A stretch of DNA of 64,000 nucleotides from Aplectana chamaeleonis (Eukaryota; Nematoda; Chromadorea; Rhabditida; Cosmocercidae): the NCBI GenBank assembly GCA_029168955.1, contig JAPDOI010000950.1, forward strand, positions 1 to 64,000, read 5' to 3'. The position numbers and the translations under genes are program-made. The notes under the pieces are model-generated. The model did not search any database. It had not been told where the DNA came from and saw only the letters and a list, made by a program, of their open reading frames with translations. Positions 10,367-21,752 of the stretch are shown in pieces. Positions within the stretch are counted from its first letter, which is position 1, and each line of letters opens with the position of its first letter.

Positions 10367-11164
10367 ATGGCTTTGCAGAGTTGCAGCGACCAGCGGCACG
10401 CCGCCGAGCGAGAGCTTTGAGGCGTGGTCGAAACCCGACGCGGCGATGAGCACAAAGACCTCGCAGAGTTGCAGCGACGTTGTCGTCAGCATAGCATTCT
10501 ACCATTGCGTACGATCTCATTCATTTGACGTCACATCTAGCTATACACAGTTTTTGTTGGTTTGATATGATTCGAAACTTATGTAAATGTCTACCAACAA
10601 CTTCTACAAAACACTGTGATCAAAAAGCTGAGAAAATAATTCAAGTTTACGACCAGTAGAGTGGTGCATTGATGAATAGTTTTCGAGATAATAAAATCAG
10701 TGGACGGTTTGTGGCAATCGCTTTGAAAACAATCGTACCAGACGACATTTAAACGAAAAAAAAACCAAACAAAACTGGAAACAAAACCAATTCGAGATGA
10801 AATTGCGAATTTGGACAATTTGAAGTATGCTCCAATGATTTTCCCTTCAATTTGTGCTAAAATAGAAAAAAAGGTCCTCAGAGGGTTGAATTCATGAAAG
10901 GAATAAGAGAAAAAAGCTCGAATCGATCGTCGGCGGCGCTCGTCGCCAGCGATGGAAATGGTCGAGACCATTCTCCGCGGCCGCTCGGTGACGGCGTCGC
11001 TCCGGGAGTCGCTGTTGTCGCGGCGGCGGAAACACTCTGCTAGGTAACCACGTCGCTGCTGCCGCGCGACACGCCGCCGCCATCGCCCGCTGCGTGGCGC
11101 CCCCCATTCTCCATCATTGCAATGCCGCAGCGAGACTCGCCGCGGTGCAACTCTGCAGAGCCCT
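10367..11164. mobile_element. Insertion with GCAGAGTTGCA-type inverted ends
   Basis: Absent from the second copy of the host repeat (near 21665). The ends are imperfect inverted repeats: GGCTTTGCAGAGTTGCAGCG on the left and, reversed, GGGCTCTGCAGAGTTGCACC on the right; an internal copy lies near 10460. The right half (10915-11150) is strongly GC-rich with CGCCGCCG-type runs, and the middle is AT-rich. Probably a non-autonomous DNA element; superfamily not recognised. Confidence 0.6.
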
Positions 11165-11535
11165 TAAGACACTTTCACAGCCCTCGAATGCCCCACCGAA
11201 AAACTGTACAAGTTCGAAACGCTATCAGTCTGTACGAAGTTTGAAAAATAAGTCTCCACTTGAACTTCCCTCAGGGGGGCGGTAGTTTCGGGGGCTGAAC
11301 ACTACCCTACTATGTATGAGGTTTGAGTTCGGATTCTCCAAAAACTAATGCGCGTTTTGGGAGTTTAAAAAGGTGCAGAGAACTGGCGAAAATGCGCATA
11401 ACTTTCTTCAGAATGGTTATACGCAGCTGCGAAGACCACAAGACCAGAAATGTCAAAAGCGGATTCAAAAAAGTACAACTTATTCGGAATGGCTAGGCTG
11501 ACTTATAGTATTTCCCTTTTGAGGGTGTACTGTAC
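11165..11535 (+). repeat. Long dispersed repeat, copy 1 segment c
   Basis: Matches 21665-21750 followed by 22950-23245. Shared blocks include CACAGCCCTC/CAGAGCCCTC, GGGCTGAACACTA, TTCTCCAAAAACTA/TTTTCCAAAAACTA and GCAGCTGCGAAGACCACA. Confidence 0.75.
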
Positions 11536-12600
11536 CTTTAACCGATAACTGCCTTGAAGGCAGCTTAGCGTGAAAGAAAATGTGGACACGACTGATATTT
11601 GGAGTGATTCGGCATTTTAGATGAAGTGATCGATACAAATGAAGATGGTTGCAAGAAAATTCGGTAGAAAAAACCTACAATGGCAAAATACGTTCTGACC
11701 ACTTCGGTTGTTTCTTCGTCGTAGGTGGCGTTGCAAATTATATAAGAGATGACTGCTGCACAATATGTTACTACTTGCGTTAGTTCTATAAGAATCTGAA
11801 AAGTGCCTTGCAGCCATATTCATGAAACCGCGAGCACAGGAATGGGGCCTAACCCTCCCGTGCCCGGCGTATTGTAACCAATATTGTGCCTCTCTTTCGA
11901 AACTTTGATAGTGGGAAAAACCCTCCCGCGTACACTCCAGATCGCAAGGAGCCTTCCGATCAACCCGCCGCTTACGCCGAGAGACCTTTGTACCTTTTTT
12001 CCGGAGTTTCATGGATGCGGGCAGAGAACAAAATTCATAGAAACACCCCGGTGAAAGATCCTAAACTACTGGAGAGGAGCATATTGTCTCAAGAAAAGAG
12101 TGCACTTGAACAAAAATGCCAGTTGGCACGGTACGTTCGGCGAATCGGTAGCGAAGGAACTTGCAGGCCAGTGTGTGATTGGCAACACTCATAAAACCTA
12201 GATTTAAAAAAAAGAGCGCCACACAGGCACATTCAATTGATGAGCTGTAGTGAAGACTGATTAGACGACGATCTCTTGAGCGCAATGAAGACCGCGCCGA
12301 CATTCGACATTCAGATTCGGACGGGCTCTAAAAAAAATTCAAACTGGTTCTCACTGACCTGTAAAAGTATTCCTGTTGTGAGTTTTGACTGAAGTGTTTT
12401 TACCCTATCCGTGACACCATTGGATCTGAAGTGCGTCTTCAACAAGTAATACGACGGAATAGCAGTGCCAAAAGCAGTCAAATACAAGAAGCAGATGAAA
12501 ATGTGTGTCAGATCAATGTCCTGAAGGACGCGAAACTGTGTGACATGACTCGTCGCGTCACACCTATATTCAACTTGAATTTGCATATGGTTTCCGTATT
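11536..12600. other. Spacer, no gene seen
   Basis: Short open frames occur on both strands, but none has a recognisable domain, and codon phase is not shared with any element in the window. No repeat was recognised. Confidence 0.4.
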
Positions 12601-12724
12601 ATAATCAGTCTGATGCATGGACTAGGCGACTGACAGTGCGGTGTTGGCGGCATCACCGGCCAACGGGATTCCGATCGCGCATGGCGATCTACGGTTGCAG
12701 CCCCGTCCATTCACCAGACTAAAT
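12601..12724. mobile_element. Short inverted-repeat element, copy 1
   Basis: About 124 bp bounded by CAGTCTGATGCATGGAC and GTCCATTCACCAGACTAAAT, near-inverted ends. It matches 48450-48574 along its length, including GTTGGCGGC and GCAGCCCCGTCCAT. A small dispersed MITE-like family of unknown superfamily. Confidence 0.7.
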
Positions 12725-12739
12725 CACGCGACCAACCAT

Positions 12740-12992
12740 TTACGCGACCAAAGCTGCCAACTGTTCCAACCCGTCGCGTCTCAGTGCACGACCTGTTGCC
12801 GCGATGGGTTTACGTAACTTTTGGCAGTGCAGCGACTAGTCGAAGCGACCTGCTATGAAAGTGGGTTCAACCGCGTGTGAAATCGACTATTGGTTCGTAC
12901 GGGTCCGCGTTTGAGCCATTTCCGCACTAGACTGGTGACGACAAGAAGTCTACTCAAGACGGGTAGTATACGTCAATTTCGGCTTACAAGGT
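12740..12992 (+). repeat. Dispersed repeat, inverted relative to 23240-23490
   Basis: Shares AAGCTGCC, CTGTTCCAACC, GCAGCGACTAGTCGAAGCGA, CTATTGGTTCGTACG and GAGCCATTT in order with the reverse complement of 23240-23490. No coding sense was recognised. Confidence 0.75.
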
Positions 12993-13651
12993 AACTTCTT
13001 TTAGTCATCCTGGTCATTCTGGGTGTAATGTACATTACTAGAATCGTTTTCGGCGTAGAATCCAAAATGTGGTAGTCAGCTGCCTGAAACCACTCTGAAA
13101 AATTCAATGCCTCAGACGATAGCAGGCCCTGAGCCCACCCCGAATGCACCCGGAGCCGCGTCCATGTTGCGCTCAGGGTGACAAATTTGGCAATTTCGTT
13201 GCGAAAATCGATCCCTCGACGTATGTATTTCAGATGCTTCGACAATCGGTTTTCGGAAGCGTTTTACGTAATCGATAACTTTTCAAAAATTTCCACATAA
13301 TCACCCTATTAACCCACCCTACCGAATTTCCTTGAATTGATTTGACTTTTAATTCTTCCTTTTCTGAGCTAGTCCTGACTACGTAATACCTAGGCTTAAA
13401 AAACTTTTCTCTACTCTGGATTTTGATTCCGTCTTACTTCCCCTCAACACTCCAACTGCTGATCTTCTGACTTTATCTGATTCTTCTCAACTATTTAGTA
13501 TATTTAACTGAATTATTAGGTATTCACAGCAAACTCCCATTCCTAAATATCAGCCCCTAATAAAAAAAATTCGAGCGAATGAATGAGTGATTTCGCGCGG
13601 AAAAAAATACAGGAATGAAATTCGAGCGAATGAATGAGTAAGCCGAATATG
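12993..13651. other. Spacer, no gene seen
   Basis: Mixed sequence. 13561-13640 contains two near-copies of TTCGAGCGAATGAATGAGT about 60 bp apart. No gene is supported. Confidence 0.4.
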
Positions 13652-13902
13652 CAGTTCAACTCCGCATTGCCGTTCAGTCCACAAAGTGCGCGCTCCTTGC
13701 GAAAGCGTGCTGCGGCGCGGTCGCGAGTATCCTCACACAGGCATGTGGAATCACCCGGGCGGTTCTTGCCTTTGGTGGCCGGGTGATCCCACCGCCCGGG
13801 TGATCCCACATGCCTGTGTGAGGATACTCGCGACCGCGCCGCAGGACGTTTTCGCAATCAGCTCGCACTTTGCGGACTGAACGGCAATGCGAAATTGAAC
13901 TG
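13652..13902. mobile_element. Foldback (long inverted repeat) element
   Basis: The two halves are near-complete inverted repeats: CAGTTCAACTCCGCATTGCC on the left against CAGTTCAATTTCGCATTGCC read from the right end. Pairing continues through GGCGCGGTCGCGAGTATCCT, CACAGGCATGTGG and CACCCGGGCGGT to a short central loop near 13765-13790. No transposase. The arms are GC-rich and would form a strong hairpin. Confidence 0.85.
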
Positions 13903-14126
13903 TAGTATTTTAGAACACTTCAGTTGTGTAAATGTATCCAATAAACCCTCTTAGAAATTCCCGAATCAATGATTTTTTCCAAATCGATGCTTTCCAATTC
14001 TTCAGAGTGGTTGATTAGATTCGAATAAAATTTCTAGGAAACTTCGAATGACTGGATCCGAGCGATTCTTTTTTAGTCGTTTGAATGCTCTAACTTCTAA
14101 GTATAGACTAAATATTGCGCAGAGAC

Positions 14127-14850
14127 AGTCTACTGCAACGGAAAAAGGCCGTTGTGCGGTTGCGTACTCATATTTTAGCCATACATAGCTGGCTCGGTTC
14201 CAAGAATCGATAATGAACAGCTAATAATAATTTTCTTCGTAATGTTTTTTTTGTTCCTTTCATTTTTTTCGGGTCATTCTTGCATTTATCTAAAGTAAAT
14301 AATTCGGGTGCATTGAAATATAGTATGTTGGGAGAAAACGTACCATTTTAAACTTTACCGGTGCTTCTTTCTGAGGAACTGTGATAAAAATCGAAAGTTT
14401 GATGTCGATTATGACGTGACGTACGCAGAGGTGTAGAGAACCCTAGTGATCGGCAAGAGTGAGTTTTTCACTCAATTTCAGAGGAAAAAGCGCTGTAAAC
14501 TTTACAGCAGGTAAATTTCCCGCAACATACACTATAGCTCTGGTACATCCCTAGTGGCCTGTTGATTTCGATCATCACTAGCAGCGGAGCGGTGGGCCTC
14601 GGTGAAAAATAACTAGCGTTAAGGAGGTTCCGACGAAAAAGCCACCGCTCCGCGCTGTGAGAACCGAAAACATTAGCTCACTTGGGATGAAACAGAGTGT
14701 ACCAATACATACACCTGAATTATTTACCGTGGATGCATGTAAGAATAACAAGAAAAATTGAGAGGCAAAGAAAAAATCATAGCAGAAAAATTATCAGGCT
14801 ACAGTATGAGTACGCAACCGCACCACCGCCTTTTTCCGTTGCTGTGGAGT
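14127..14850. mobile_element. Possible inverted-repeat element with TGAGTACGCAACCGCAC ends
   Basis: The reverse complement of 14127-14170 and the sequence at 14804-14850 share TGAGTACGCAACCGCAC and GCCTTTTTCCGTTGC. Between them a second inverted pair, AGCGGAGCGGTGG at 14583-14595 against CCACCGCTCCGCGCT at 14642-14656, makes an internal hairpin. No gene was recognised; the element boundaries are approximate. Confidence 0.5.
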
Positions 14851-15019
14851 GTATTAAAAATCGGGAAAACTATCGGATGATCGAAATTCTAGGAGCTTTC
14901 TAGACCTTTATTGAATCCTCGCAAAAACCGTTAGACATTAGACGCGCTCCCGTTATCGAACTTCCACAATACGGGGGTGCAGCGTCAAGGAGTACAGTAT
15001 GCTTTACTTTGATACTTTG

Positions 15020-16470
15020 ATGATCCATTCAGCTGGCGATCTTCTCAGCGTGAACCACAACTCTTCCATTCTGCGCGATTTCTGGCCACTTGCATCCAGC
15101 ACGGCTGACCACGATCTCTGGAATGTTTTGAGATCGAGTCAGACCATCTTGATGGAGGTCGTCCCAGCGGCCTCTTTTTATCTCTTGAGAGCCACTCTGT
15201 AACTCGGAGACTCCATCTATCATCGGTTCTTCGCAGCAAATGGCCGGCCCAGCGATGCTTCGACTTCGCCATGTACTGCGGTGGATCCTTCAAACGCGAC
15301 TTCTGCCTCATTTCTGTACTTCGCATGCCTTGTCGCCACTGCTGGCGACAAGGCTCGTCTTTAGAAGACACCTTTCCAGGGCAAGGTGTGTTGTTTGCAT
15401 GGCATTGTAGATAGTCTTGTTGTCAGGCCAGGTTTCCGTAGCGTAGCACATTGCGGGCAAAACAGCAGCATCGAAGATAGAAGCCCTCAAGTCTGGATTC
15501 ACAATCTGGTCGGTTACTTCCCGAATTGATCTGGAAGCTGCCTACGCACCGCGTCTCCTTCGTGATATCTCGGAGACGATGTTGTTCAGCATGTTCAGCT
15601 CTCTTCCCAAATATACGTATGAATCCACTTTCTAAAGAGCGACTCCATTCAGCTTCACTGTCCCACTGTCGCACCACTGATTCACCATCACTTTGGTTTT
15701 AGACATAATCATCTCCAAACCAATCCTTCTATCAACCACACCGAATCCGTTGACCATCGTCTCAATTTCAGTCGTACTGTCAGAAATCAAAACGCTGTCG
15801 TGGGTGAAGCGTAGAATATTGATCTTTCTACCATCGATTGAGCAGCCTTTGTCGTCCCACTGCAAGTCTACCATGGCGTCTTGAAGCGCAGCCGTGAATA
15901 ACTTGGACCATATGGTGTTTCCTTGTCGTACTCCCTTCTTGATTGCAATCTTCAACTTTCGTTCGAACATTTGAATATTTGTAGAAGTATCCGTAAGGTA
16001 CTGTTCGAGTAAGTGAACATAAGCGGAAAAGATCCCAGCGTGAACCAGAGCATTGAGGACAGCATTTATCTCCACAGAATCGAACGCTTTCTAACGTCGT
16101 AGAGTCGAACGCCACAGAGTCGAACCAACAGTACACGAAAACGAGAACCAGAGAGATATGATATTCACGACTCTTTTTGATGAGTTGAGTAACATCTTGG
16201 ATATGCTGCATACAGGAGTTTTTGCGGAAACCGGCTTGCTCCAGTGGTTGATAGTCGTCCAAGATTCGTTCCATACGGTTGAGGAGAATCTTGGTGAAGG
16301 TCTTGTATACAACTGAGAGAAGACTGATGGGTCTATAAATGGCAGTATCCTCCCGTGCGCCTCTGAAATGCCTAGAGAGTGGAGAGCGCTACCTCCTGCG
16401 CGAAGAAGGTCCACCGAAATGTTGTCGGAGCCGGGGGCAGTGCCCTTTTTTATGCTTCTGATGACCACAG
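15020..16470 (-). pseudogene. RT and C-terminal domains of the RTE-like LINE (frameshifted)
   Basis: Matches run in order through different frames: KKGTAPGSDNISVDLLRAGG (16445), MERILDDYQPLEQAGFRKNS (16274), LIKKSREYHI, then KKGVRQGNTI and LRFTHDSVLISD (about 15950-15790), MVNQWCDSGTVKLNG (15690), AAVLPAMCYATETWP (15465), SKHRWAGHLLRRTDDRWS (15255) and WSDSISKHSRDRG. The catalytic F/YADD box reads FTHD. At least five frame changes are needed to follow the protein. Confidence 0.75.
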
Positions 16471-16480
16471 CAACATGCGA

Positions 16481-17920
16481 TTACAGGATTGCAGGAGGGT
16501 CTTCATCTGGTGGCGTTGCACATCTTGGAACAGGTGTGGATGAGCGGAAGAGATCCGTGTACAACTCTTGAGTGATGTCTTCCATGATCCCCCGAGATGT
16601 CTGCACTACTCCATTTCTGCCCGTGAGGGCACATACAACAGCAGCGATTCGGCATGACTTGTTGATAGTGACCTTCTCCAGATGAGTGGCATTGGGATCT
16701 TGTTTAACAACTCTTCTTTTTCCCAAGAGCGCAGTGGCGAGGCTATAGAGTCTTGGAATGGGTGCTGTTCCGGCTTGACGCGAAATTTTCGCACACTTCA
16801 TTAGGCCTTTGGCTAGATTTGAGTAGTCTTCGTGAAGATTCCATGCATGGGACTTGATAGCGGATTCCAACACCTCAGCCTCATAGACGTGGAACCGAAC
16901 AGGTGCTGGCCTATGAGTATCACGCTTGAAGATCTTCTTATTGATCGATATCTTCGCACGTAAAAGCCGACGATCCGAGCCGGTGTCGAATGAAGGCAGC
17001 ACTGGCACGTCAAACAAGCTCCTGCGTCCGTCAAACGAGATGTGATCTATCTCCGACCTTGTGTGGTCATTCGGGCTTTCCCAAGTCCATCGACGATTTG
17101 ATGGCTTTTCGAACACTGAGTTTTTGTGAAAGAGGTGACATGCCGACAGGAAGTCTAGCAGTCGTTCTCCATCCTCACTTTGAGAAGCCGCTCCATGCAG
17201 TCCTAATCTCCAACCGCCGTCGTTGTTGCCCGTACCGACGATAGCATTGAAGTCACCAACAACTAGCTTAAAGTAGCTTCTCTCCTCATAAACAGTCCTC
17301 TCCAGTAGCTCATAAAACTCTTCACGCTCTTCTTGCGCAGCGTTAGGGGTTGGGGCATATCCATTAATAATATACACGATTCCTTGCTCTTCGGTTCTCA
17401 AACGCAGAACGCGGAGACGTGGACTCATAATTTTATGAGAATCTACCAAGTGGTGCACCGTCGAATGCATGAGGAATCCAACGCCGCCGATGTTCTTGTT
17501 GTCCACTTTGGCTTCGATGACGATAAGCTCGTTGTGATCGGTCTTTCTAACGGTTTCCGTCCTGCCTTTCGTCTCCTGCAAAGCGATAACATCGTACTTG
17601 ATCTGACGGCTTCTAAGAAGGAGTGTTCGAAAATTGGCTTCCGATGCAATTGTGCGGCGGTTGTATGTACATATGTAAAAGCAGTGTTGATGTCGTGTGG
17701 TGTGGGAGTTTCCAAACTTCTGTATCCGATGACGTCCTATTGCTCCGAGATTATATGGCCCCTCACCGGTAAAGGCTTCCTCCGACGCCGTAGTAGAGCA
17801 CATCCGGTGAGCGGAGTACTGGGACGCAGGTTTAGTTGTGCGAGCGTTTCTTTTCGGCACACAGAAACTGCGTACTGCGTGACCGGTTTGCACCGTTGGA
17901 CACCAAAAAGTGGTGTTCAC
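16481..17920 (-). pseudogene. APE-type endonuclease and linker of the RTE-like LINE
   Basis: The 479-residue frame holds CTYNRRTI (84-91), QETKGR with the catalytic Glu at 116, INGYAPTPNA (185-194), VGDFNAIVG with Asp223/Asn225, RWTWESPN (277-284), SEIDHISF (289-296) and TGSDRRLL (313-320). In active RTE elements the last motif is SDHR; here His is replaced (SDRR), so the nuclease is likely inactive even though this part of the frame is open. The N-terminal 75 residues are not recognised. The frame ends where the RT domain starts in another frame. Confidence 0.8.
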
Positions 17921-17935
17921 CCTATCACCGTGATC

Positions 17936-18890
17936 AGGTGGTGCATGAAAAGAGTAGAGTATGTCAATGAATATTCGGAAAACAGATATTCAGCCGAATA
18001 AACGAATATTCCTATAATTCTAATAACGGAAAAAGTCAATTTTTGGGATAATTCGTTTATTCGACTATTCGAAAAAGTCTATATCCCGAATAATTCGTCT
18101 ATTCGATAATTCGAAAATTTTTGTTTGTTTGATATACTCTATCAAAGAGTTATTCCAACGATGAATTCAATTTACATGATAGCTTCGCAGGGAAATGGAG
18201 CCTACATATAGGTTGAAGTTCCGAATGCTGTCAAGGATACTGAAAGACTGAAACGTAAAAACCCTGCCCGAACCTCGAGATTCTGTTCCAATGTGTGGGT
18301 CCCGTTTTCTTATTCTCGGACAAAACCTTGATTGAGTACATTTCCCCACCCAACGAACCTATGATCTACACACGTGCTCTCAGAAAATCGTGGGGTAGTA
18401 CGTCGGCACAATAGGGGTTGCTTCACAGGACAAACATCGGATACAACCACTTGTTGTGAGCAACAGCTGCGCTAACAGCAACATCTGCCGCCAAAGCATG
18501 CTGAAGTTCAACTCATTGTTATTGGCAGCCTGTTCTGCGAACGGACAAAGAATTAGATAATCACATCCTCCAGCGGTGTAGGGTGTGTTCCTCACGCGAG
18601 CCGAACTCGCGATGCCAGGATAAACAGAGGGATTCATCAGCAGGATATGCTGCTGATTGGCAGCAGTCCTGCTATTAGCAGTAGCTACGGCATGTGTTGC
18701 TAAACTTTTCGGGTTAAATTCCTAATTTGCTGACATACTACCGCACGACAGTCTGAGCTAGGGAACTTTCACGGGAAGGAGTCGATTGACATTCATACAT
18801 ATGTACTTGAGTTCGGGATATAAGAAAGGTAACCCACAGCCCAATTGAGATAAGTTCCAAGGTATGCATGAAACGTGAAACTGAGACTGA
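17936..18890. other. Spacer, no gene seen
   Basis: 17950-18130 is AT-rich with many GAATATTC/ATTCG palindromic words (CGAATAAACGAATATTC and similar). 18380-18720 has GCAACAGCTGC-type and CAGCAG words but no supported gene. Confidence 0.4.
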
Positions 18891-19526
18891 TTAAAGGCAG
18901 CATACACGCATGCAAACATATTCGAGATATCATAAGTAGGCCTGCACGGCCCCTACCATACCGTGAACTACGTTTGAAGCGCTGAAAACCATCCAGGATG
19001 CCAGTATTTGACGATCCCTGTCACGCACGCTCGTATTTTCACACCCCTTTGAGTAACAGAATGAAAAAATGAACTTGAGAAAACATGTGACAACTTAGAG
19101 TGATAGCACTATCACAGGGGAGTGCGCGAGAGAAACAGCTCGATTTACTTGATTATTACCTGTGTAAACACTCATAAACTCTCATCCACTTTTGAAAATG
19201 CCGCTCTACTCCGGATGGCTCTTGAAAATGGAGGATTTCATCAGTGCACAAACATGTAATATCCAGGTAAATCGAACTGTTTCTCTCGTGCACTCCCATT
19301 TGATAGTGCTATCACTCTCAATTATCACATACTTTCTCAAGTTTAACTTTTCATTCTGTTACTCGAAGAGATGTGAAAATACGGGCGTGCGTGACAGGGA
19401 TGGTCAAATACTGTCCTCCTGGAGATTTTCAGCGCTTCAAACGTCGCTCACTATATGGTAGGAGCCGTGCAGGCCTATTTATGATGATATCTCGACCATG
19501 TTTGCAAGCGTGTATGCTGCCTTTAA
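18891..19526. mobile_element. Foldback element in TTAA with AGGCAGCATACACG ends
   Basis: Flanked by TTAA at 18891-18894 and 19523-19526. The left end AGGCAGCATACACGCATGCA mirrors the right end (reversed AGGCAGCATACACGCTTGCA), and inverted pairing continues for nearly 300 bp per arm, including GATATCAT, AGGCCTGCACGG, TTTCACA and TGATAGCACTATCA. No transposase. Its subfamily also includes 29589-30079 and 49593-50483. Confidence 0.9.
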
Positions 19527-19559
19527 CGATTCTGGGGTAGAGTCAAAAGAGTTTGCAGT

Positions 19560-20150
19560 ATTTGATTTAATTTGATTTATTACACGGTAGAACCGTATCA
19601 AAGACAACAACAGAATGAAATACCCAAACGGCAATTAAGAGACTAAAATCACTTAAAACGGTTGGGAAACAATAAAGGAAATGGATCAACTGACTACTAG
19701 GCATACACCGGCACCATTAAGAAGAGAGATCTCACGCTCATCACTAGTGGGACAACAGATAACTCTCAAGTGTCTTTCCAAATTCACTGAGTTTCCCCAC
19801 TACCAAACCTGACCGAAGTAATTTGTTGAGTCCGGACCCCGCCCTATTGACAAAGAAGTGCTGCCTTACACTCCGCCTGGCCCCAACGAGGCCCGATTTC
19901 ACCGGCGCTCCCCTAGTGGTTGACGGTCTTAGATTGACCAGCCGGCTAGCCTTGATAGTAGCACTCTCATGAATGATCTTATTCATCATTATCATATCAA
20001 ACCTTCTTCTCCTGCGCTCTAGAGTGGTTAGGCCCAATCTAGCGTTCCTGGTGACATGAAATACGTTACGATTAGTCTGAAACCACGATGTCCTGAAGAA
20101 AACTCTACCTGTAAAAGTATTGTATGCTTGCAAGAGTCGATCAGAACTCT
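19560..20150 (-). mobile_element. 3' end of a CR1-like LINE
   Basis: The minus frame 20133-19744 (129 residues) resembles the domain after the RT in CR1-like nematode LINEs: LGLTTLERRRRRFDMIMMNK (32-51), IIHESATIKASRLVNLRPS (52-70), TRGAP (72-76) and a tail with SVRQHFFVNRAGSGLNKL. It is followed on the same strand by a UTR ending CGGTTCTACCGTGTAATAAA and a TCAAAT-rich tail at 19560-19585, which is the UTR seen alone at 2555-2668. The RT core is missing (5' truncation). Confidence 0.75.
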
Positions 20151-20450
20151 GATAAATTGATGATTATTTTGATTACTTGAAATTTGAAATAATTCGAATG
20201 TGTTTGCGCTGAAATATTCGAATTTCGAATACTATTCGAAAGTCTTCCTCCAGAATATTTGAATTTTGAATCACATTCGGAGGCCTATTGTCGACTTATT
20301 CGAATTTCGAATCGTATCCTGAAGTCTATTATGATTTGTTCGAATTTCGAATATTACTCAGAGGTCTATTTTTGATTTGTTCGAATTTTTTCAAAGTACT
20401 CGAATTTTGATTGTTATTCCATAGCGAAAATTCCGAGTTCCGGATCATGC
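20151..20450. repeat. Degenerate tandem array of TTCGAATTTCGAA-type units
   Basis: The words ATTCGAATTTCGAAT and variants recur near 20215, 20265, 20300 and 20340, each followed by a TATTC/AGGTCTATTTTGATTT-like spacer. Units of about 35-50 bp with internal palindromes; copy number about five. No gene. Confidence 0.6.
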
Positions 20451-21179
20451 GAAATCCGAAAAATCACTCGAGTAATTTAGTAATTATATAATTCGGAATA
20501 ATGTAAAACCCTGCAGCCTTTACTAAGCAGACACACGGAAAGAATACGGAAAAATCAAGTAAACCAAACATAATTCATGAGGAATATACCACCTAATTCC
20601 TCTTTACTGCTCTACTGTCCTATTTTCGAGTCTCAAACTTTCGCCAGAACCGAGATTCTGCAAGGAGGGTGTTCTCAGAAACAATCTTTTATTCCATCGA
20701 ATCAAAACTACATATAGCCATACCCTGATCTGCTCACCAGAGTAATGATACGTTGGTAAGGCAAAAAAAAGAAAACTCATTATTTAAATCATAGAATGAT
20801 TTAACAAAGAGCCATTAAAAAGGAAATGAGGTAGATGTGTCGACATCGATCAATGTGCAAAACGCGGGAGTTTGAGGACTGGGCGTCGTCTATGAGTTAC
20901 GAAATGCGCGCGCCAATCAAAGCATAGGGCCCGGAGAACAACCTGAAAGCACTGCACGTTTGAATCACAGCCGGAACACAACGCAAGTTCGAGTATCAAC
21001 TCTGCTCTACGTTTTGGTCGCAGTGGGCGGGGAGAGGCGGAGCCGGTTGCGCTCCGGTTCTGCTATTGTCTGAGGCGTTTTTTCAAAGCTTGGTGGCAAG
21101 GTAATGGTACCCCCCATAAAATGTTCTGGGTGCTCTGAAAAAAATCAGGATCCGGCTCAAAACTTGTATGTAGGGGCAA
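20451..21179. other. Spacer, no gene seen
   Basis: AT-rich at the left and GC-rich near 20990-21070 (GGGCGGGGAGAGGCGGAGCC). No gene and no matched repeat. Confidence 0.4.
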
Positions 21180-21752
21180 TCTAGGGTGCTTAACACGAAT
21201 CTAAAATCCATTTGTCGAACTTCATAGGGTTGATGTAGGTTACAATAGGTGCCATGCCATTTAAAGGGCAAAACTTACCTTAGTATTTCGAAAATCGACA
21301 AATGAACGTTGAATTCACATCAACCTCCTCGAATAACCACCGCATACAATTTTTGAGTTAAATCTGAGTTTTAGACAAAACTATCACGTACCCACCGTAA
21401 TCTACCGTAATCTGTATAAAACTGATAAACGGACCTCAGATTCGCGTTAGCACTTCGTATAACTCCTAGAGATATATTTTGTGCCACACCTATAATAGGA
21501 TTTCGGAAATCGTATAAAGTAGCGATTTCCCATCGAATTTCCCCCGTTAAAAAGCTTTGAACGAATCAAGTCGAAAACTTAGAGAAATCAACGGTGAAAC
21601 CCCACATTCGTGACCAGCGCCCGAATAACTGACCTGGGTGGATTTCAAGTTGTCTACAACAATTTTAAAACGCTTTCAGAGCCCTCTAATTGCTATAAAG
21701 AAACGCCGAACCAAAAATCCGTACATGTCCTAACCGCTTTGAGTCTGTGCAT
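21180..21752 (+). repeat. Long dispersed repeat, copy 2 left part
   Basis: Direct match to 9430-9770 plus 10214-10366 plus 11165-11230. This copy lacks both insertions seen in copy 1 and is instead broken at 21752 by a LINE. It therefore serves as the empty site for the copy-1 insertions. Confidence 0.8.

Larger units (their letters stand above)
15020..17935 (-). mobile_element. Near-full-length RTE-like LINE, decayed
   Basis: On the minus strand an APE-type endonuclease frame (17920-16481) is followed in order by RT blocks spread over several frames (16468-15423) and the usual RTE C-terminal region (15502-15045). The order and total length fit one complete RTE-type protein. Frameshifts and a mutated catalytic box show it is dead. 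No clear target duplication was found. Confidence 0.8.

Noticed and set aside
17333..18001. 222-codon plus-strand frame opposite the RTE-like LINE
   Set aside because: It is the antisense of the conserved endonuclease frame on the minus strand.
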